The position numbers were made by a program, and so were the translations under genes. From the NCBI GenBank assembly GCA_036272055.1, contig DATAZL010000032.1, forward strand, positions 49,963 to 113,962: a stretch of DNA of 64,000 nt. Reading direction: 5' to 3'. Under the pieces are notes generated by a model. The model was given only the letters and a program-made list of their open reading frames with translations, was not told the DNA's origin and searched no databases. Source of the stretch: DASZVB01 sp036272055 (GTDB lineage: Bacteria > Myxococcota_A > Polyangia > Polyangiales > Polyangiaceae). Of this stretch, positions 1-8,397 are shown in pieces (position 1 is the stretch's first letter; every line of letters begins with the position of its first letter).

Positions 1-1016
1 GAGTCTTCTGCGCCTTGGGCCAGCCGCCGAACGTGTCGTCGATCGTGAGGAGCGAGAGCTTCGGCAAGTCCGCCTCGTGCTTCTTCGCGATGTCGGGATC
101 GCGCGGGCGGTAATAGTGCTTCGCGGCGATCTCCTGCCCTTCGGGGCTGTAGAGATACTTCAGGTATTCCTCGGCGACCGCTCGCGTGCCGTGCTTGTCG
201 ACGTACTTGTCGACGACGGTGACCGGCGGCTCGGCGAGCATGCTCACGCTCGGGGCGACCATCTCGAGGCCGTCCTTGCCGAGTTCCTTCATCGCGAGGA
301 AGGCCTCGTTTTCCCAGGAGATGAGCACGTCACCGATGTTGCGCTCGACGAACGTCGTGGTCGACCCGCGGGCACCCGAGTCGAGAACGGGCACGTTCTT
401 GTAGAGCTTCTCGACGAACTCCTTCGCCTTCGCGTCGTCTCCGCCGGGGGCCTTCAGCGCGTAACCCCAGGCTGCGAGATACGCCCAGCGCGCGCCGCCC
501 GACGTCTTCGGGTTCGGAGTGATGACCTTCACGTCGTCGCGGATCAGATCCGGCCAGTCCTTGATCTTCTTCGGGTTTCCCTTCCGGACCAGAAAGACGA
601 TCGTCGACGTGTAGGGCGAGCTGTTGTTGGGGAGCCGTTTCTGCCAGTTCTCGGGGATGAGCTTCCCCTTCGCGTACAGTGCGTGGACGTCGTAGCCGAG
701 TCCAAGCGTCGCGACGTCCGCCTCGAGGCCGTCGATGATCGCTCGCGCTTGCTTGCCGGACCCGCCGTGCGATTGCTTGATCGTGACGTCCTGACCCGTC
801 TTCTTCTTCCAGTACGCGGCGAAGGCCTTGTTGTAGTCCTCGTAGAGCTCACGCGTCGGGTCGTACGAAACGTTGAGGAGAGAGATGGCGGCGGGAGCCG
901 GCGTCGCGCCGCTCGAGCCCGCGGCGGCCGCGTCGCTCTTCTTCTCGGCGCAGGCCGAGAGGACGACGGCGATGCCGGTGATCAGAGCGAACAACGGAAG
1001 AGAATTGCGGGTCATG
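1..1016 (-). CDS. sbp: Sulfate/thiosulfate ABC transporter substrate-binding lipoprotein (partial, 3' end outside window)
   Basis: Reading from the ATG at 1016 toward the window edge gives about 338 codons with no stop, so the C-terminus is missing. The first 22 residues form a lipoprotein signal ending in the lipobox LSAC (Cys22). Residues 82-103 carry the Sbp/CysP signature (SHGGSGKQAR, then GLEADVATLGLGYD). Proteins of this family capture periplasmic sulfate or thiosulfate for the CysTWA importer. Here it would be tethered to the membrane. The gene begins 12 bases after the stop of an Rrf2 regulator on the same strand, which points to a sulfur-responsive regulator-transporter operon. The permease genes, if present, lie beyond base 1. 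Confidence 0.9.
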
Positions 1017-1028
1017 TCACTCCACGCG

Positions 1029-1490
1029 TCAGATCGAATACCGCAGCACGGGCGGTCCCTCGAGAGAAGCTCGCTGCACGCGCGCGACCAGATCGGCGAG
1101 CGTCGTGCTCTCGAGTAATTTCACGGAAGATTCGTACATTTCCTGAAGCACCAGGCGAACGCCGCAGGTCGCCTCGTCCTTGCAGCCCTCGCAGCGCTGG
1201 TACGCGGTGCGACTCAAACATGGGACGGGCGCGAGCGAGCCGTCGAGCACGCGCATCACTGACGCGATGGAGATCTTCTGAGGGACGACGGCTAGGTAAT
1301 AGCCGCCTCCCCTGCCCTTGCGGCTGCGCACGAAGCCGTGCTGCTTCAGCTCCGCGAGGATGAGCTCCAGGAACTTTCTCGGGATGTCTTCGCGCTCCGC
1401 GATCTCGGCGATGAGAACGGGCTCGTCCGGCGTCGCGGTAGCCAGGTACGAGAGCGCCTTGAGCGCGTACTTCGTCTTCATCGTGATCAT
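1029..1490 (-). CDS. Rrf2 family transcriptional regulator with four-Cys cluster
   Basis: This 153-residue protein has the Rrf2 winged-helix N-terminus (KTKYALKALSYLA, residues 5-17) with the recognition helix around 35-60. The family typically begins at MKTKYAL, so Met4 (base 1481) is an equally good start. Cys91, Cys100, Cys103 and Cys109 cluster where IscR-type members bind a [2Fe-2S] centre, so redox or Fe-S sensing is plausible; CymR-type relatives instead sense cysteine supply. It sits directly upstream of a sulfate-binding protein gene, which supports a role in sulfur control. An AT-rich motif at 1587-1609 lies in its upstream region. Family assignment is firm; the signal sensed is inference. 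Confidence 0.88.
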   Translation of the reverse strand: MITMKTKYALKALSYLATATPDEPVLIAEIAEREDIPRKFLELILAELKQHGFVRSRKGRGGGYYLAVVPQKISIASVMRVLDGSLAPVPCLSRTAYQRCEGCKDEATCGVRLVLQEMYESSVKLLESTTLADLVARVQRASLEGPPVLRYSI

Positions 1491-1541
1491 CGATGAATCC
1501 GGACGGGTACAGACAGAACTACCCTGCTCTTTGGGCGGTTA

Positions 1542-1569
1542 TCCAGTTGAAATGTCAGAGTAATCTGGA
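1542..1569. promoter_or_regulatory. Short inverted repeat upstream of the Rrf2 gene
   Basis: TCCAG at 1542-1546 and CTGGA at 1565-1569 are complementary arms separated by 18 bases, in the AT-richer gap in front of the Rrf2 start. The arms are short, so chance is a real possibility. Confidence 0.2.
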
Positions 1570-1586
1570 GCAACTCGAATCTCCCA

Positions 1587-1609
1587 TTATTCCGATAGAG
1601 TTTTCTTAG
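1587..1609 (-). promoter_or_regulatory. Putative operator, copy 1 of a motif shared by three transcription units
   Basis: Read on the minus strand this AT-rich stretch contains CTATCGGAATAA. Related sequences lie in front of the porin operon (10074-10101, CGATGGAATAA) and the binding-protein operon (11949-11975, CGATCGGATAAA). The Rrf2 regulator encoded just downstream is the obvious candidate to bind, but this is inference from only three sites. Confidence 0.35.
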
Positions 1610-1654
1610 CTTCTGGGTCCGCGGACGTCAATGCCTTACCGGCCGCGCACGCGC

Positions 1655-2695
1655 TCAGCGCACGTCAATCCGGTAGGTACTCCACGTGACGCCTCCGCGG
1701 TCGTCGCGAATGACGGCCCAGACGACATCGGCGCCAGCCTTCGACGGAGCGGTCCACATCGTCTGCGCCCGCGCCTCGTCGGGGTCGCTCTCGGACACCC
1801 CGGTCCGTCGCTCCGAGAAGTCGCCCGCGGTCGCGTACCAGGTGACCGCGATCCCTTCGCGCCGGTCGACGATCTGGTCGGCGACGGCGTCGAACCAGGC
1901 GTACGTCTCGGCGCCCGTGCATCCCTTGCTCACGCCGGCAGGGCAGTCGTCGGCGCAGGACGTCGCGTCCTCCCGCTCGCCGCAGATGCCGTCACCGCAG
2001 ACGGATTTTCGCGGGCAGCTCGCCCACTCCGCCTTGAGCGTCACCGTCGTTCCGCGGCGGAGCGAGACCGATGCGGAATCGCCGTCCGGCATCAGCACGG
2101 TACTCCCGTCTAGCCGCAGCGTGTCGATGCGCGGATTCTCGTTCACGCGGTAGCGCGACCCGAACTCGACGCGCTCGTCGGGCGACAGACCGGGCACGCC
2201 GCAGTTCAGGCGCACCGCGCCGAGCGTCGGCGCGTCGGCGAGGAACGCGACGATGGGCTGGTAATAGCCGCCCGTCGGATCCGGATCGACGGGACGCCCG
2301 CCGGTCTGCCCGGCCTTGGGCGGCGGCGGGTTCGGACCGAAGAGACTGCACGCCTCGCGAGGAACCGCGCCGGTCACCTCGTCCCCGCGTCCCGCGGTTT
2401 GCTCGACCGAACCGTCTGCGCCTCTGCCGAGGCATGCCTCACTGACCGCGCCGAGCTCGGTCAGCGGCTTTCTGTCGAGGCAGAGCTCCCAGTCCACGGC
2501 GGGAGTGCGCACATCGGGCGGCGCGGCGACGAGCGCCGTGAACGTCACGGCCGCTGCCGGAGCGGCCTCCGCCGGAGTCGTCGCGACGGCGAGCAATCGC
2601 GGTCTGGCGACCGTCGCGAGGTCGTCGGTCACCGTCGGGATGCACGCGCTCACCGACATGAATCCGGCAGCCGCGACGAGAAGGGCGTGTCGCAT
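1655..2695 (-). CDS. Cys-rich lipoprotein coupled to the TonB-dependent receptor
   Basis: The 346-residue product starts at the ATG at 2695, which overlaps the receptor stop codon by one base, so the two are translationally coupled. It begins with a lipoprotein signal ending at the Cys in SVSAC. A Cys-rich module with CGDGICGE and CADDC, common in secreted myxobacterial proteins, lies in the middle to C-terminal half. The final part looks like a beta-sandwich. I do not recognise a named family. Its position suggests a surface partner of the receptor, comparable in role to SusD- or RagB-like cofactors but not related to them in sequence. Confidence 0.8.
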   Translation of the reverse strand: MRHALLVAAAGFMSVSACIPTVTDDLATVARPRLLAVATTPAEAAPAAAVTFTALVAAPPDVRTPAVDWELCLDRKPLTELGAVSEACLGRGADGSVEQTAGRGDEVTGAVPREACSLFGPNPPPPKAGQTGGRPVDPDPTGGYYQPIVAFLADAPTLGAVRLNCGVPGLSPDERVEFGSRYRVNENPRIDTLRLDGSTVLMPDGDSASVSLRRGTTVTLKAEWASCPRKSVCGDGICGEREDATSCADDCPAGVSKGCTGAETYAWFDAVADQIVDRREGIAVTWYATAGDFSERRTGVSESDPDEARAQTMWTAPSKAGADVVWAVIRDDRGGVTWSTYRIDVR

Positions 2696-5370
2696 CAAAA
2701 CGTCCATTTCGCGCCGGCGATCGGCAAGATGGGAAGACCGCGGATGTACCGCTTCTGCGAGTAGTCGGCGGAGTACACGATCTCCTCGTAGTTGGTGCGG
2801 TCGGTGACGTTCTGGACGTCGAGGTACGCTTCGAGCTCCGTGCCGGCGAGCTTCCATCGCTTCGAGAACCGGACGTCGAGCTGCACGAACGCCGGGATGC
2901 GCTCGGTGTTACGGGTGCCGAGCACCGGATCATAAAGATCGCGTCGCGAGTCGTAGTAGGCACCGACGACCGGCGTGCGCGGATACCCCGTCGCGTAACG
3001 GAAACGCGCGCCGACGTCGTACCCCTTGCCGAGGTCGTATGACGCGAGCGCCGTCAGGACGTGGGTCTGGTCGTAGTCGAAGAGCCGGTACGGCGTGCCC
3101 GGTGCGTCCTGCCGCTCGCTCCGGAGTAGCGTGTACGCGACCCAGCCGAAGAGCCCGTGCGCGAGCTCACGACGGAGCAGGACCTGCGCGCCGAAGGAAC
3201 GCCCCTGCCCTGCGCCGACGAGCGCCTGCGCGAGCAGCGGCGCAGGCGACGGATTGCGAACGGCGAGCCCGTCGGAGTGAGAATAGAACACCGTGGTCTC
3301 GGCGTTGAGGAGCGACGCGAGCTTCACGTTCATGCCGAATAGCAGGTGCGTCGCGACGGAGAGCCCGAGGAGCGGGTTTCCGAATACGGGCGACAGATCG
3401 GCGGCCGCGGGCGGCTGGTGATACTTGCCATAGGCGGCCTTGAACGTGACGCGATTCGTCAGTGCGTAGCGCGCCGAGAGCCGCGGTTCGATGGAGACGT
3501 CCCCGACGTACGCGCCCGACGATGGGCCGTCACCCTGCTTCGGAAAGCGACGGCTCACGCTCATGAAGAGCGGCTCGAGCCGCAATCCGGGGATCACGTG
3601 GAGCTTGTCCGAGAACAACCCGAAGTCACCCTCGGCGTAGGGAGCGGCACTGCCGATGATGGCGTTCCACTGGTCGGCGTTGACCTGGTCGCCAGGCGGC
3701 TGACCGAAGATGTGGGCATCTCCCTCGCGCGGCGGTGATGCGATCGAGCCCGAGCGATGCGCGTCCGCGACGGTCGCTTCGAGATCGAGCCCCACGTTGG
3801 CGTTCAGGAACGGCGCAACTTGCCCGCGGTAACTCGCGCGGAGACCGTAGTTCATCGAGCGGACGTCGACCGACGTCGGCGTCCCGCCGAACTGCTCGAC
3901 GAGCGACGAGTGGTCTCTGCCGACCCAGGGCACGATCGATATGAGGGAACCATTACCGGGGAGCTTCTCGTAGCGCGCGTAGATGCGGTCGAAATAGAGG
4001 TCCTGGGTCTGGCTCTTCCGCTGCGCGGGATCGGCGCTCGCGACGCTTCGCTGGAGGGTGTCCGACGAGAGAAGGCCACCGACCTCGACGAACTCCTTGT
4101 CCGAGTCGCGATACCGGATGGCGGCTTGCCCGTCGTAGTACTTCGGGATCGGGAAGAACTCCCCGACGTCGCGGGACGTCACCTGGTCTAGGGCCCAGTC
4201 GAGGTGGCTCCGGCGCACCGCGCCCTCGATGCGCCACTTGTCCGAGATGCGCCCGTTGACCTGTGCCGAGGCGTCGAGAAAGTCGAGCTGCACGCTACCG
4301 TGCAGGCGGTCGTCGCTCGGCGCGCGCTTCTCGATCGTCACCAGGCCCCCGAGACCGCGTCCGTAGGTGACACCGTAACCGCCGGGCGTGAGCTCGACCG
4401 AGCGCACGAGGTCGGTATGGACGACGGAGCGCAATCCGCCGAAGTGATAGAGCAAGGGCACACGCACGCCGTCGACGTACACGCGGGTGTCCTCCGGCGC
4501 GGCACCCCACACCACGACGGCGCCGGAACCTGCCGTCGCGCGCGACACGCCGGGCATGCTCTCGACGATCTTGAGCACGTCGCCCTGGGTACCTGCGACG
4601 CGCCGGGCCTGTTCGGCCTCGACGACCGTGGAGACGATCTGCTTCGTGAGCTTCGGCGCGATGATGACGATCTCGAGGTCGTCCGAGTCCTCGCTCCCTG
4701 CCGTCGCGGGAGGGGCGAGCTCGACGTCGTACGTCGCGTCGAGTTTCTTCCCGGCCTCGAACGTCTCCTCGGTCTGCATCGCCTTCAGATCGGCACGCGA
4801 CAGCGACACGCGGTGACTACCTGGAGAGACCTTCTCGAAGTGGAAATGGCCGGCGGCGTCGGTGATCGCCTTCTGCCCGTCGTCGAGCGCAACCTCGACG
4901 CCGGCGAACGCATCGGCAGCGCCGAGTTTCTTCACCGTGCCGTCGAAGACCGCCGTCGTGGGCGCGTCCGTCTTCAGCACGAACTGGTACCGGTACTGGA
5001 TGCGCATCGCGGCCGGCTGATTGTCGATCTCCGCCGGCGTGAAGAGAAACTGACGGACCGCCGCGATCGCGGCCTCGTCGAAGATCGTTCCCGCCGAGGT
5101 CACGACGGCCACGTCGTCGACGGTACCCGTCGCAGAGATCGCGATGAGGAGCACCACGGAGGCGGAACGCCCCGCGGTCTTCTCCGCCTCGGGATAGGGC
5201 GCCTCGACGAACTTCACGAGCGCGGGCGGCTTCGTGAGGACCGGCTTGCGCTCGTGCTCCACCGGGGCTGCGCCCTGCGCATGCGCTAGACGCGCCGTGC
5301 CCGCCACGAGCAGGACGAGGATCGTGCCGAGCCGGCGCGTCCACGCGACCCAGCGACGCGGGGTCACCAT
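2695..5370 (-). CDS. TonB-dependent receptor with N-terminal TonB C-terminal domain fusion
   Basis: The start is the ATG at 5370, giving 891 residues with a signal peptide ending near HAQ (residue 32). Residues about 50-132 are a TonB C-terminal domain (YPEAEK, then GTVDDVAVVTSAG and FLFTPAEIDNQPAAMRIQYRYQF). Residues 140-220 resemble a carboxypeptidase regulatory-like domain. A TonB-box-like LEIVIIAPK lies at 232-240, followed by the plug (VYVDGVRVPLLYHFGG near 297-312) and a beta-barrel to the C-terminal aromatic residue. Energised import across the outer membrane is the family role. It follows TonB in the operon by 52 bases. A receptor carrying a TonB domain is a striking architecture; the substrate is unknown. 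Confidence 0.9.
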   Translation of the reverse strand: MVTPRRWVAWTRRLGTILVLLVAGTARLAHAQGAAPVEHERKPVLTKPPALVKFVEAPYPEAEKTAGRSASVVLLIAISATGTVDDVAVVTSAGTIFDEAAIAAVRQFLFTPAEIDNQPAAMRIQYRYQFVLKTDAPTTAVFDGTVKKLGAADAFAGVEVALDDGQKAITDAAGHFHFEKVSPGSHRVSLSRADLKAMQTEETFEAGKKLDATYDVELAPPATAGSEDSDDLEIVIIAPKLTKQIVSTVVEAEQARRVAGTQGDVLKIVESMPGVSRATAGSGAVVVWGAAPEDTRVYVDGVRVPLLYHFGGLRSVVHTDLVRSVELTPGGYGVTYGRGLGGLVTIEKRAPSDDRLHGSVQLDFLDASAQVNGRISDKWRIEGAVRRSHLDWALDQVTSRDVGEFFPIPKYYDGQAAIRYRDSDKEFVEVGGLLSSDTLQRSVASADPAQRKSQTQDLYFDRIYARYEKLPGNGSLISIVPWVGRDHSSLVEQFGGTPTSVDVRSMNYGLRASYRGQVAPFLNANVGLDLEATVADAHRSGSIASPPREGDAHIFGQPPGDQVNADQWNAIIGSAAPYAEGDFGLFSDKLHVIPGLRLEPLFMSVSRRFPKQGDGPSSGAYVGDVSIEPRLSARYALTNRVTFKAAYGKYHQPPAAADLSPVFGNPLLGLSVATHLLFGMNVKLASLLNAETTVFYSHSDGLAVRNPSPAPLLAQALVGAGQGRSFGAQVLLRRELAHGLFGWVAYTLLRSERQDAPGTPYRLFDYDQTHVLTALASYDLGKGYDVGARFRYATGYPRTPVVGAYYDSRRDLYDPVLGTRNTERIPAFVQLDVRFSKRWKLAGTELEAYLDVQNVTDRTNYEEIVYSADYSQKRYIRGLPILPIAGAKWTF

Positions 5371-5422
5371 CGAACGAGGTACCGCTGAGCGAAGTGACGA
5401 GCGACGAGGACCGCGAGCGCAC

Positions 5423-6145
5423 TCATCCAAGGTTGAACCGCATCGAGATGGTGAACGTCGCGCGCACGGGCTTGCCGCACTGAATGGCGGGCTCGAACGT
5501 CGCCTGGCGTGCCGCGGCGAGAGCCGCCTCGTCGAGGCCATACCCGAGGCCGGCGAGGATCGAGGCGTCGACGACCTTGCCGGTCTCGTCGACGGTGATC
5601 CGCACGCGAACCTTGCCCTCGACCCCGGCGGCGGTCGCGTTCGCGTTGTACGAGGGCTGCGGCACCGAGACCGGGTGGGGCTTCGTGGCCGGTTCGTCAC
5701 AGGCCGGCCCCGTCGAACTCGGACCTGCCTGCGCAGCGAACGCGCGATGTACGGGCGCCGTGCGCGGCGCTGCCGCCGCTTGCCCCGCGGGGAGCCCGAG
5801 CGGCACTGCCACGCCATCTCCACCGACCGCGCCACTGAGCGACAGCCCGAAATCCGGCAGAGCATCCGCGAGCGCGACGCGGGACCGCGCGACGGGCGGT
5901 GGTGGCGTGTTCACCGCGGGAGGCGGCGGTGCCGGCGCAGCGACTCGCCGCGCGACGTGATGTTCGAGCTTGGGCGGCTCGGGCTCGACCACGGCCTTCG
6001 GCGGTTCCTTCTTCGGCTTCGGGACGTCGGCCATCTCGATCGCCGTTGCCGCGTGCGACTCGCTGACGTGCATGCGGCCGAGACCGACGGCGAGCGCGAC
6101 GTGGGCGCCGACGCTGAAGACGAAGAAAGGAGTACGACCCGACAT
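5423..6145 (-). CDS. tonB: TonB family energy transducer
   Basis: This 240-residue protein has the classic TonB layout: a short cytoplasmic start, one membrane helix (about residues 6-23), a Pro-rich periplasmic spacer (about 40-90) and a C-terminal TonB domain (about 160-240, GKVRVRITVDETGKVVDASI and YGLDEAALAAARQATFEPA). It would carry proton-motive force from ExbB-ExbD to the receptor. It lies 12 bases after exbD and 52 bases before the receptor gene, so it is dedicated to this locus. Confidence 0.92.
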   Translation of the reverse strand: MSGRTPFFVFSVGAHVALAVGLGRMHVSESHAATAIEMADVPKPKKEPPKAVVEPEPPKLEHHVARRVAAPAPPPPAVNTPPPPVARSRVALADALPDFGLSLSGAVGGDGVAVPLGLPAGQAAAAPRTAPVHRAFAAQAGPSSTGPACDEPATKPHPVSVPQPSYNANATAAGVEGKVRVRITVDETGKVVDASILAGLGYGLDEAALAAARQATFEPAIQCGKPVRATFTISMRFNLG

Positions 6146-6157
6146 GCGCGTGCCCGT

Positions 6158-6574
6158 TTACTTGGAGCGCTCCACGTTGATGGCGAACTTGGTGATGCCC
6201 TCGAGCTTCGCGGCATCGATGACGCCGACGACCTGGCCGTGATAGGCGAACTCGTCCGCCGTGATCACGAGGCTCACCTCTTTCGAGCTGGCCTTCGCAG
6301 CACGGAGCTTCGCGGGCAGCTCGGTCTTCGTGACGGGCGCGTCGTTGAAGAGCAGCTTGCCGTCCTTGGTGATGGTCACGACGTAGGTCCGCGCGACCTG
6401 CTCGTCCGACGTCGCCGTCTTCGGGAGCTCGACCTTGAGGCTCTGCGACACGATGTACGTCGCGGACACCATCATGATGACGAGGAGCACGAGCACCACG
6501 TCCACCATGGGGGTGACGTTGATGCCGACGATGCCGCCCCTGCTCCCACCACGCGATTGCGTCACGGATGCCAT
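6158..6574 (-). CDS. exbD: ExbD/TolR family biopolymer transport protein
   Basis: The product is 138 residues with one N-terminal membrane helix (INVTPMVDVVLVLLVIMMV, about residues 18-36). Asp25 sits in the helix at the position of the essential proton-carrying Asp of ExbD. The rest is a small periplasmic domain. The start is two bases after the ExbB stop codon and TonB follows 12 bases downstream, so ExbB, ExbD and TonB form one co-translated energising module. Confidence 0.93.
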   Translation of the reverse strand: MASVTQSRGGSRGGIVGINVTPMVDVVLVLLVIMMVSATYIVSQSLKVELPKTATSDEQVARTYVVTITKDGKLLFNDAPVTKTELPAKLRAAKASSKEVSLVITADEFAYHGQVVGVIDAAKLEGITKFAINVERSK

Positions 6575-6576
6575 GA

Positions 6577-7320
6577 CTAGGCCGCTCCGATGGCGCTCGG
6601 GTATTCCGGGTCGAGCGACGCCGACCGTTGCTCCTCGGCGGGCTGTGCGAAGGATTCGTGAGCACGGAGCGCTTGCCGTTTCTCACCGAGCGACGGGTCC
6701 GCCTTGAGGTAAGCGGTGATGAGCTTGGTGAGGGCGAGCGCGTCGGTCTCCACCTCGCCGATGCGCTTCTGCACGACGTTGTAGGCGACGACGGCGGGGA
6801 TCGCGACGAAGAGCCCGACGCCGGTCGCGACGAGCGCCTCGGCGATGCCGGCCATCACGCCGCCCATCGCCGACGTGTTCTTTCCCGCGTCTCCGAGACG
6901 CTGGAACGAGATGATGACGCCGAGCACCGTGCCGAGGAGCCCGACGAACGGCGCGTTGTTACCGAGCGTGCCGAGGAAGTTCAGCCCGCGCTCGAGCTCC
7001 TTCTTCACGCGGGCGAGCTCGTAGTCGACGACGTCGCTGATGGCGGCGGTGCCGCACCCCGCCCAGCGGAGCGCCTCGCGCGCGACCCGGGCCTCGAACG
7101 ACAAGCTCCGTGCGAGGACCGCGTCGGCGCCGTCGAGATCACCGGCGTCGAGCTTCTTGCCGAGCTCTCCGCGGAGCGCGTCGAGATCGACGGCCCGCTT
7201 CCGGAAGAAGAGCCATCGCTCCGCCATCGTCGAGAAGGAGAGGACCGATAGCCCGAGCAGGACGTAGAGCACCCACGAGCTGCCGAGCAACGCGACTTTC
7301 AGTAATCGTTCGATGATCAT
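6577..7320 (-). CDS. exbB: MotA/TolQ/ExbB family proton channel protein
   Basis: The product is 247 residues. A membrane helix near residues 12-32 is followed by a cytoplasmic region and the conserved pair of helices (NFLGTLGNNAPFVGLLGTVL and GLFVAIPAVVAYNVV) that form the ExbB/TolQ pore. The ATG at 7320 has a purine-rich GAGAAAGG upstream. It precedes exbD by two bases. The C-terminal tail of about 45 residues is Glu/Ala-rich. The context with exbD, tonB and a receptor favours ExbB over TolQ. Confidence 0.92.
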   Translation of the reverse strand: MIIERLLKVALLGSSWVLYVLLGLSVLSFSTMAERWLFFRKRAVDLDALRGELGKKLDAGDLDGADAVLARSLSFEARVAREALRWAGCGTAAISDVVDYELARVKKELERGLNFLGTLGNNAPFVGLLGTVLGVIISFQRLGDAGKNTSAMGGVMAGIAEALVATGVGLFVAIPAVVAYNVVQKRIGEVETDALALTKLITAYLKADPSLGEKRQALRAHESFAQPAEEQRSASLDPEYPSAIGAA

Positions 7321-7398
7321 GAGCGTGACCTTTCTCCGAGTGACCGCCGGGGTTGCCGGGGACGATGCGTCGTGCGCGAGCCCGGGTGGGCCGCCGTG

Positions 7399-8397
7399 CT
7401 AGTTGCTGTCGAACTCCGTGATGAAGAGGCCCCTGCCGGCTCCGCCGTTCTCGTCGAGCTGGAGGAGCTCACCGGCGGTGTCGAAGGTCTGGACGACCTG
7501 GTACGTGCCGGCCTTCTTGGCCGCGCGCCCGGCGTGAAACGACAGCTCGAACCGGGCGGAAGCCTGGCCGCACGAGTCGAAGAGATTCGCGTAGACGAGG
7601 TAGTGCCCCTTCGCGGGCTTCTCCTGGAACACGAGGTCTTCGCGCTGATGACCGTCCACGACGCACCCCGCGTTCGAGTCGCGGTCGAGCGTCCCGACGT
7701 CCGCCGGAAGCGGAGTCGGGATCCCCGCGTCGCCCTCCGCAGGTACGGTGCTCGGATGCTTGGCGTCGACGAGCTTTCCGTCCGGCGCAACGACCTCCAG
7801 ATCCAGGTCGACGGGTGCGTCCCACGACAGGCTGATCACGAGCGCCGGCGGCGCGATCGTCGGACGGCACGCATTCAGGTTGTCCGGAATGACCGGCGCG
7901 ATGCAGATCGGCTGATCGAACTGGGTGCCTGCGCCGCCGTGCTCGTCGAGCGCTACGAAGAGCAGATCACGGCTTCCGACCGGTACCTGGTCCGAGAAAT
8001 CGACGGTGACGCCGAACTGATACTCGCCGTTGTTCAGCGGATCGGCCGCGCCGACCGGGACGAGCCAGTAACCGGAGCCAGCGCCCTTCAACGCGACCGC
8101 CACTGCCGCCGCGCTCGGCGATGCACGACCGGTGTAGACCTTGTCGGTCGCGCCGGCGAAGGTGACGCCGCTCTGCGCGGGCAATGACGTGATGCCGGGC
8201 AGCGACGGCTTCGCTCCAGCAGCGATCCGTGCCGCCGACAGAGGCGCGCTACCGGGAAGCTTTCCGGTCTTGAAGCGCGCGTTCTCCTTGAGGAGCGAGT
8301 CGTGGACCTGGAGCGGCTCGTTCGCGCCCTCCGAGAGCGTCTCGTTCGAGCAGGCGCACATCAGGAGAGCGGCGACGGAGGAGGCGAGGCGTTTCAC
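7399..8397 (-). CDS. Lipoprotein with YfaP/DUF2135-like beta-sandwich domain
   Basis: The GTG start at 8397 overlaps the porin stop by four bases (GTGA), so translation is coupled. The 332-residue product has a lipoprotein signal ending at LLMCAC. The segment LSWDAPVDLDLEVVAPDGKL resembles the DLDLHVxxPDG signature of YfaP/DUF2135 proteins, and Cys residues in the second half suggest disulfides. It is probably an exported accessory of the porin and TonB complex. ExbB starts 78 bases downstream. The domain call rests on the motif and fold feel only. Confidence 0.75.
   Translation of the reverse strand: MKRLASSVAALLMCACSNETLSEGANEPLQVHDSLLKENARFKTGKLPGSAPLSAARIAAGAKPSLPGITSLPAQSGVTFAGATDKVYTGRASPSAAAVAVALKGAGSGYWLVPVGAADPLNNGEYQFGVTVDFSDQVPVGSRDLLFVALDEHGGAGTQFDQPICIAPVIPDNLNACRPTIAPPALVISLSWDAPVDLDLEVVAPDGKLVDAKHPSTVPAEGDAGIPTPLPADVGTLDRDSNAGCVVDGHQREDLVFQEKPAKGHYLVYANLFDSCGQASARFELSFHAGRAAKKAGTYQVVQTFDTAGELLQLDENGGAGRGLFITEFDSN

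Noticed and set aside
77..1363. Long plus-strand open frame opposite the sulfate-binding protein and the Rrf2 regulator
   Set aside because: It is an artefact of high G+C on the opposite strand. Both minus-strand genes have clear family motifs and normal codon bias.
4204..5289. 361-codon plus-strand frame opposite the receptor gene
   Set aside because: Antisense shadow. The minus strand encodes a recognisable TonB-dependent receptor throughout.
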